NCBI RefSeq assembly: GCF_009828055.1
Contig: NZ_WTYB01000003.1
Span: 590 to 64,589 of the forward strand
Origin: Erythrobacter ramosus
GTDB lineage: Bacteria; Pseudomonadota; Alphaproteobacteria; Sphingomonadales; Sphingomonadaceae
Direction of reading: 5' to 3'
DNA length: 64,000 nucleotides
The position numbers and the translations under genes were made by a program. This document shows, in pieces, positions 60,756 through 64,000 of this stretch (its first letter is position 1; every line of letters begins with the position of its first letter). The notes under the pieces are model-generated. The model worked only from the letters and a program-made list of their open reading frames with translations, was not told where the DNA came from and searched no databases.

Positions 60756-63227
60756 ATGAAATTGCGTACCGCGCTTTGCGCCAGTGCAGCCGTGTCGAGC
60801 CTGCTGATGAGCCCGGCTCTGGCACAGGATGTTGCCGCCACCGATGCCGCGACCGAAACCGAGGGCGAGGAAATCATCGTCACGGCGGTGGCCCGCGGGC
60901 AGAACCGGATCGAAAGCTCGGTCTCGGTCAGCACCATCGGTTCGCAGGCGATCACCAACCTTGCCGCGCCGTCTTCGGCTGACCTTATCCGCCAGATCCC
61001 GGGCATCCGCTCGGAAGCTTCGGGCGGAGAGGGTAACGCCAATATCGCGGTGCGCGGGATTCCGGTTTCGACCGGCGGTGCGCGCTATATCCAGCTTCAG
61101 GAAGACGGCCTGCCGATCCTCGAATTTGGCGACATCATCTTTGGCAATGCAGACAACTTCCTGCGCGCTGACCGCTCGGTCGCCCGCGTTGAAGCGGTGC
61201 GCGGCGGTTCGGCCTCGACCTTCGCGTCGAACGCGCCGGGCGCGGTGATCAACTTCATCTCCAAGACGGGCGAGCAGGAAGGCGGCGCGATCCAGGGCTC
61301 TGTCGGCCTCGATTTCGAAAGCTACCGGCTTGATTTCGATTACGGCGCGCCGCTGGCGGACGATCTCTATTTCCACGTCGGCGGCTTCTACCGCACCGGG
61401 GAAGGCCCGCGCGACATCGGTTACAACGGCTATGATGGCGGCCAGATCAAGGCCAACATCACCAAGGAATTCGACGGCGGCTACATCCGCTTTCACGCGA
61501 AGTATCTCGACGACCGCACCCCCACCATCTTGCCGCAACCGGTGCGGGTGACAGGCAGCGGCGGCAACCCCGATTATCAGGCGATCGCCGGCTTCGATCC
61601 GCGCACCGCATCGCTTTATAGCCCGTTCCTGACGCCGGCCCAGTCGCTCGACGGCAACAACAACCCCACAAGCTACGATTTCCGCGACGGGCTTTCGGTG
61701 CAGAGCCTCGCCTTCGGGATCGAGAGCGAGATCGATGTGGGCGGCGGCTGGACGCTAACCAACCGCTTCCGCTTTGCCGACAATTCGGGCAGCTTCCAGT
61801 CGCCCTTCCCGGCGGGCGCGGACACGGCGCAGAACATTGCCAATGGCATCGGCGGTGCGGGTTCCAGCATCGTCTTCGCCAGCGGGCCGAACGCTGGACA
61901 AAGCGCCAATGCTTCGACCATCGGCGGCAATGGGCTCCTTGCCAATATCGTGGTGTTCAATGTCCGTCTGAACAGCCTCGACAACGTCACCAATGATTTT
62001 CGCGTCAACAAGGCGTTCGACATCGGCGGCGGCACGGCCAACTTCACCAGCGGCTTCTACCTGTCGCGCCAGACGATCAACACCGACTGGCTGTGGACCA
62101 GCCACGTGCAGACCATTCAGGGCGACGGGCAGGCCGTGTTGGTCGACATCCGCAATGCGGGCGGCAACCTCGTTACGCAGAACGGCACGGTGGGTTACAG
62201 CGCCAGCTTCTTCGGCAATTGCTGCCGCCGGAACTATGATGTCGATTACAGCACCTATGCGCCGTTCGCCTCGCTGTCGCTGGAGTTGGACCGCCTGACC
62301 ATCGATGCCTCGATCCGTTACGATTACGGCGATGCCAGCGGGACGATCACCGGATCGGACAGCGGCTTTGGCACCGGCATCGGCAGCTTCGATTTCAACC
62401 GCAATGGCACGATCAGCCCGGCGGAAGCACAGACCGCGATCCTGCCGCTCGGCAATGCGCGGCCGGTCAATTACGAGTTCGATTACTTCAGCTTCTCGCT
62501 GGGCGCGAACTACCTTGTGACTGACGATCTGGGTGTGTTTGCCCGCTACAGCCAAGGCGGCCGCCACACGGCGGACCGTTCGCTGTTTTCGCCCGCGATC
62601 AGCGCGGTCGACGGCAGCCTGCCGGGCGGCGATCAGGGCGTGGTTGCCACAGTCGATCAGCTGGAAATGGGGCTGAAGTATCAGGCCAATGGCCTGTCGC
62701 TGTTCGCCACCGGGTTCTTTGCCAAGACGGCGGAAACCAATGTCGAACTCGCCCCGCTGGAGCTGTTCGACACCGAATACGAAGCCTACGGGATCGAACT
62801 GGAAGGCGCCTATCGCACCGGCCCGTTCACGCTGTCGGCGGGGGCAACCTGGACCGACGCCGAGATCGTCGACGCGCTGGCGGCCAATACCATCGGCAAC
62901 ACCCCGCGCCGTCAGGCCGATCTCGTCTATCAGGCGACCGCCCAATATGACGCCGACATGTTCACCATCGGCGCCAACGTGGTCGGCACCACCGAAAGCT
63001 TCACGCAGGACAATAATGATCTGGTGCTGCCGGCCTTCGCTCAGGTGAATGCCTTCCTGGCCTTCCGCCCGATCGAGCGGATCGAGGTGGGTTTGAACGC
63101 GCAGAACCTGTTCAACGCCACCGGCTTCACCGAGGCGGAGGAAGGTTCGATCCCCGCCAATGGCATCGTGCGGGCGCGCTCGATTGCCGGGCGTACGGTA
63201 CTCGCTTCGGTGCGGTTCGACTTCTAG
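60756..63227 (+). CDS. TonB-dependent outer-membrane receptor for sucrose (SuxA-like role)
   Basis: 823 residues from ATG 60756 with AGAGGAGAG upstream. Signal peptide (ending SPALAQ), TonB box GEEIIVTAVARGQNRIE, plug (LIRQIPGIRSEASGGEGNAN, then NIAVRGIP and VARVEAVRGGSASTFASNAP), large barrel and C-terminal LASVRFDF. Sugar-linked receptors of this group feed sucrose or fructans through the outer membrane. The position beside a sucrose-type transporter, LacI regulator and GH68 gene gives the substrate. Confidence 0.9.
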   Translation: MKLRTALCASAAVSSLLMSPALAQDVAATDAATETEGEEIIVTAVARGQNRIESSVSVSTIGSQAITNLAAPSSADLIRQIPGIRSEASGGEGNANIAVRGIPVSTGGARYIQLQEDGLPILEFGDIIFGNADNFLRADRSVARVEAVRGGSASTFASNAPGAVINFISKTGEQEGGAIQGSVGLDFESYRLDFDYGAPLADDLYFHVGGFYRTGEGPRDIGYNGYDGGQIKANITKEFDGGYIRFHAKYLDDRTPTILPQPVRVTGSGGNPDYQAIAGFDPRTASLYSPFLTPAQSLDGNNNPTSYDFRDGLSVQSLAFGIESEIDVGGGWTLTNRFRFADNSGSFQSPFPAGADTAQNIANGIGGAGSSIVFASGPNAGQSANASTIGGNGLLANIVVFNVRLNSLDNVTNDFRVNKAFDIGGGTANFTSGFYLSRQTINTDWLWTSHVQTIQGDGQAVLVDIRNAGGNLVTQNGTVGYSASFFGNCCRRNYDVDYSTYAPFASLSLELDRLTIDASIRYDYGDASGTITGSDSGFGTGIGSFDFNRNGTISPAEAQTAILPLGNARPVNYEFDYFSFSLGANYLVTDDLGVFARYSQGGRHTADRSLFSPAISAVDGSLPGGDQGVVATVDQLEMGLKYQANGLSLFATGFFAKTAETNVELAPLELFDTEYEAYGIELEGAYRTGPFTLSAGATWTDAEIVDALAANTIGNTPRRQADLVYQATAQYDADMFTIGANVVGTTESFTQDNNDLVLPAFAQVNAFLAFRPIERIEVGLNAQNLFNATGFTEAEEGSIPANGIVRARSIAGRTVLASVRFDF

Positions 63228-63248
63228 GAGCCTCACCGGAAGCACACG

Positions 63249-63290
63249 GGCTGGCCGCCATTCTCCCCGGCGGCCAGCCTGTTTCTTGTT
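63249..63290 (+). terminator. Terminator between receptor and GH68 genes
   Basis: GGCTGGCCGCC (63249-63259) pairs perfectly with GGCGGCCAGCC (63269-63279) around a 9-base loop, followed by a T-rich stretch (TGTTTCTTGTT). The GH68 gene is then about 26 bp away, so partial read-through is likely. Confidence 0.8.
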
Positions 63291-63315
63291 GCACGAATTG
63301 GGATAGATTGCCGCC

Positions 63316-64000
63316 ATGACGAGCGCCTGGACAGCCGATCACGTGGGCCGGATTGAGCCGGGGCAGGGCGGCGTCATTCCGCCGGTGGTGGCGCCTGACC
63401 ATTCGGGTCTGGATGCAGCGCGGCTCTACTGGGACATGTGGCCGGTGCAGGACGCGCACGGCGCGCGCGCACTGATCGCCGGGCGGGAGCTGTGGATGGC
63501 GCTGACCGCGCCGGATCGCGGCGATCCGGCGCTCCGCCATTTCGAGGCGAAGATCCACTGGATCGAGCGGCGTGGCGGGGCCTGGCATGATCGTGGCCCG
63601 GTCTTGCCCGATCTTGCCATCCCCTATGAACGCGAATGGGCAGGCTCCGCGCTGCTCGATCAGGGGGTGGTGACCCTGTTCTTCACCGCCGCCGGAACTG
63701 CGGCGCGCGCCGGGGGCTACCAGCAGGAATTGTGGTCGGCCAGCGCGCCGCTGGGAGCGGATGGTTGGCCCGGCGAATGGTCGTTTCCTACCCCGCTGGT
63801 GACGGGATATGGCCCGCATTACATGCCCGCCGATGCCCATGAGGGCGAGGCCGGAAAGATCAAGGCATTCCGCGATCCGGCCTATTTCCGTGATCCGGCT
63901 GACGGCGGTGAATACCTCGCCTTTACCGCCTCGCTTGCAGGGTCTGGCAGTGCGTTCAACGGGGCGTTTGGCTTGGCGCTGAAGGGCGCAAACGGATGGA
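63316..64000 (+). CDS. GH68 sucrose-active enzyme, N-terminal part (3' cut by window)
   Basis: The frame runs from ATG 63316 to the window end (228 residues). GH68 signatures: nucleophile motif YWDMWPVQD (Asp40), YEREWAGSA, and the RDP transition-state stabiliser in AFRDPAYF. No signal peptide is present, unlike secreted levansucrases of Gram-positives; Zymomonas levansucrases likewise lack a classic signal. It could hydrolyse imported sucrose in the cytoplasm or be exported in another way. Levansucrase or inulosucrase activity cannot be told apart from this fragment. Confidence 0.9.
   Translation, partial: MTSAWTADHVGRIEPGQGGVIPPVVAPDHSGLDAARLYWDMWPVQDAHGARALIAGRELWMALTAPDRGDPALRHFEAKIHWIERRGGAWHDRGPVLPDLAIPYEREWAGSALLDQGVVTLFFTAAGTAARAGGYQQELWSASAPLGADGWPGEWSFPTPLVTGYGPHYMPADAHEGEAGKIKAFRDPAYFRDPADGGEYLAFTASLAGSGSAFNGAFGLALKGANGW

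Noticed and set aside
59287-63317. Long antisense frames opposite the sucrose transporter and receptor
   Set aside because: Same GC-frame effect; the plus/minus genes with motifs explain the region.
1-64000. CRISPR array, intact insertion sequence, integrase or att sites
   Set aside because: No regularly spaced short repeats, transposase motifs or terminal inverted repeats with target duplications were seen.

Overview
The window reads as chromosomal DNA of a GC-rich alphaproteobacterium, most likely of the order Sphingomonadales (Erythrobacteraceae-like). The reasons are the TonB-dependent receptors placed next to sugar hydrolases and LacI regulators, an EcfG-type sigma factor with HWE-kinase stress genes, an AppA-like BLUF photoreceptor (which hints at aerobic anoxygenic phototroph ancestry), small proteins with an SFPASDPP motif, and REP-like palindromes. 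No rRNA, tRNA, CRISPR array or intact insertion sequence was seen.

Layout. (1) 1-10870: a type I secretion locus with the end of a VCBS/cadherin adhesin, a 1392-residue RTX-like beta-rich protein, a small conserved protein, a TolC-like outer-membrane channel, an ABC exporter with a C39-like N-terminus, and an HlyD-like adaptor. (2) 10871-13274: gene-poor, partly AT-rich, with an HTH-only LysR-type protein, an unknown 170-residue protein and a decayed xanthine-dehydrogenase tail. (3) 13275-21895: an L,D-transpeptidase lipoprotein and three exported hydrolases (M20 peptidase, zincin, TolB-propeller/amidohydrolase). (4) 21896-25781: a Fur-box-like palindrome in front of a deletion scar joining two outer-membrane protein genes, a TetR/FAD-oxidoreductase pair with a palindromic operator, and a BLUF-SCHIC photoreceptor. 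(5) 26380-38125: a stress and osmotic region (GlsB-like protein, EcfG-type sigma, DUF4142, otsB/otsA with a proton antiporter, two Crp/Fnr regulators, HWE kinase plus single-domain receiver, SemiSWEET, PRC barrel), ending in a second deletion scar at 38384-38835.

(6) 38919-51781 is the most interesting part: two divergent gene sets that together look like an outer-membrane-to-central-metabolism system for sulfoquinovose (SQ) glycosides. On the plus strand are a GH31 enzyme carrying the complete KERWY signature of sulfoquinovosidases, a LacI regulator, an aldo-keto reductase and an SsuD-like flavin monooxygenase. On the minus strand are a TonB receptor, an MFS transporter, a YeiH-type putative sulfite/sulfate exporter, GlpD, an SsuE-like FMN reductase and a RibB paralog lacking its catalytic glutamates. 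The inferred route is: SQ-glycerol enters, is cut to SQ and glycerol, SQ is desulfonated to 6-oxoglucose plus sulfite, 6-oxoglucose is reduced to glucose, sulfite leaves through YeiH, and glycerol is used through GlpD. The SQ monooxygenase pathway is already known from Agrobacterium (Smo proteins) and, as I recall, Novosphingobium. The unusual parts here are the TonB/MFS uptake in place of an ABC importer, the exporter, GlpD and the altered RibB.

(7) 52291-57734: a pair of acyl-CoA dehydrogenases, a SigF/NrsF-type sigma/anti-sigma pair and a DEAD-box RNA helicase. (8) 57911-64000: a sucrose locus with a LacI regulator, a GPH/SUT-like transporter, two LacI-type operators, a TonB receptor and the start of a GH68 enzyme without a signal peptide, cut by the window end.
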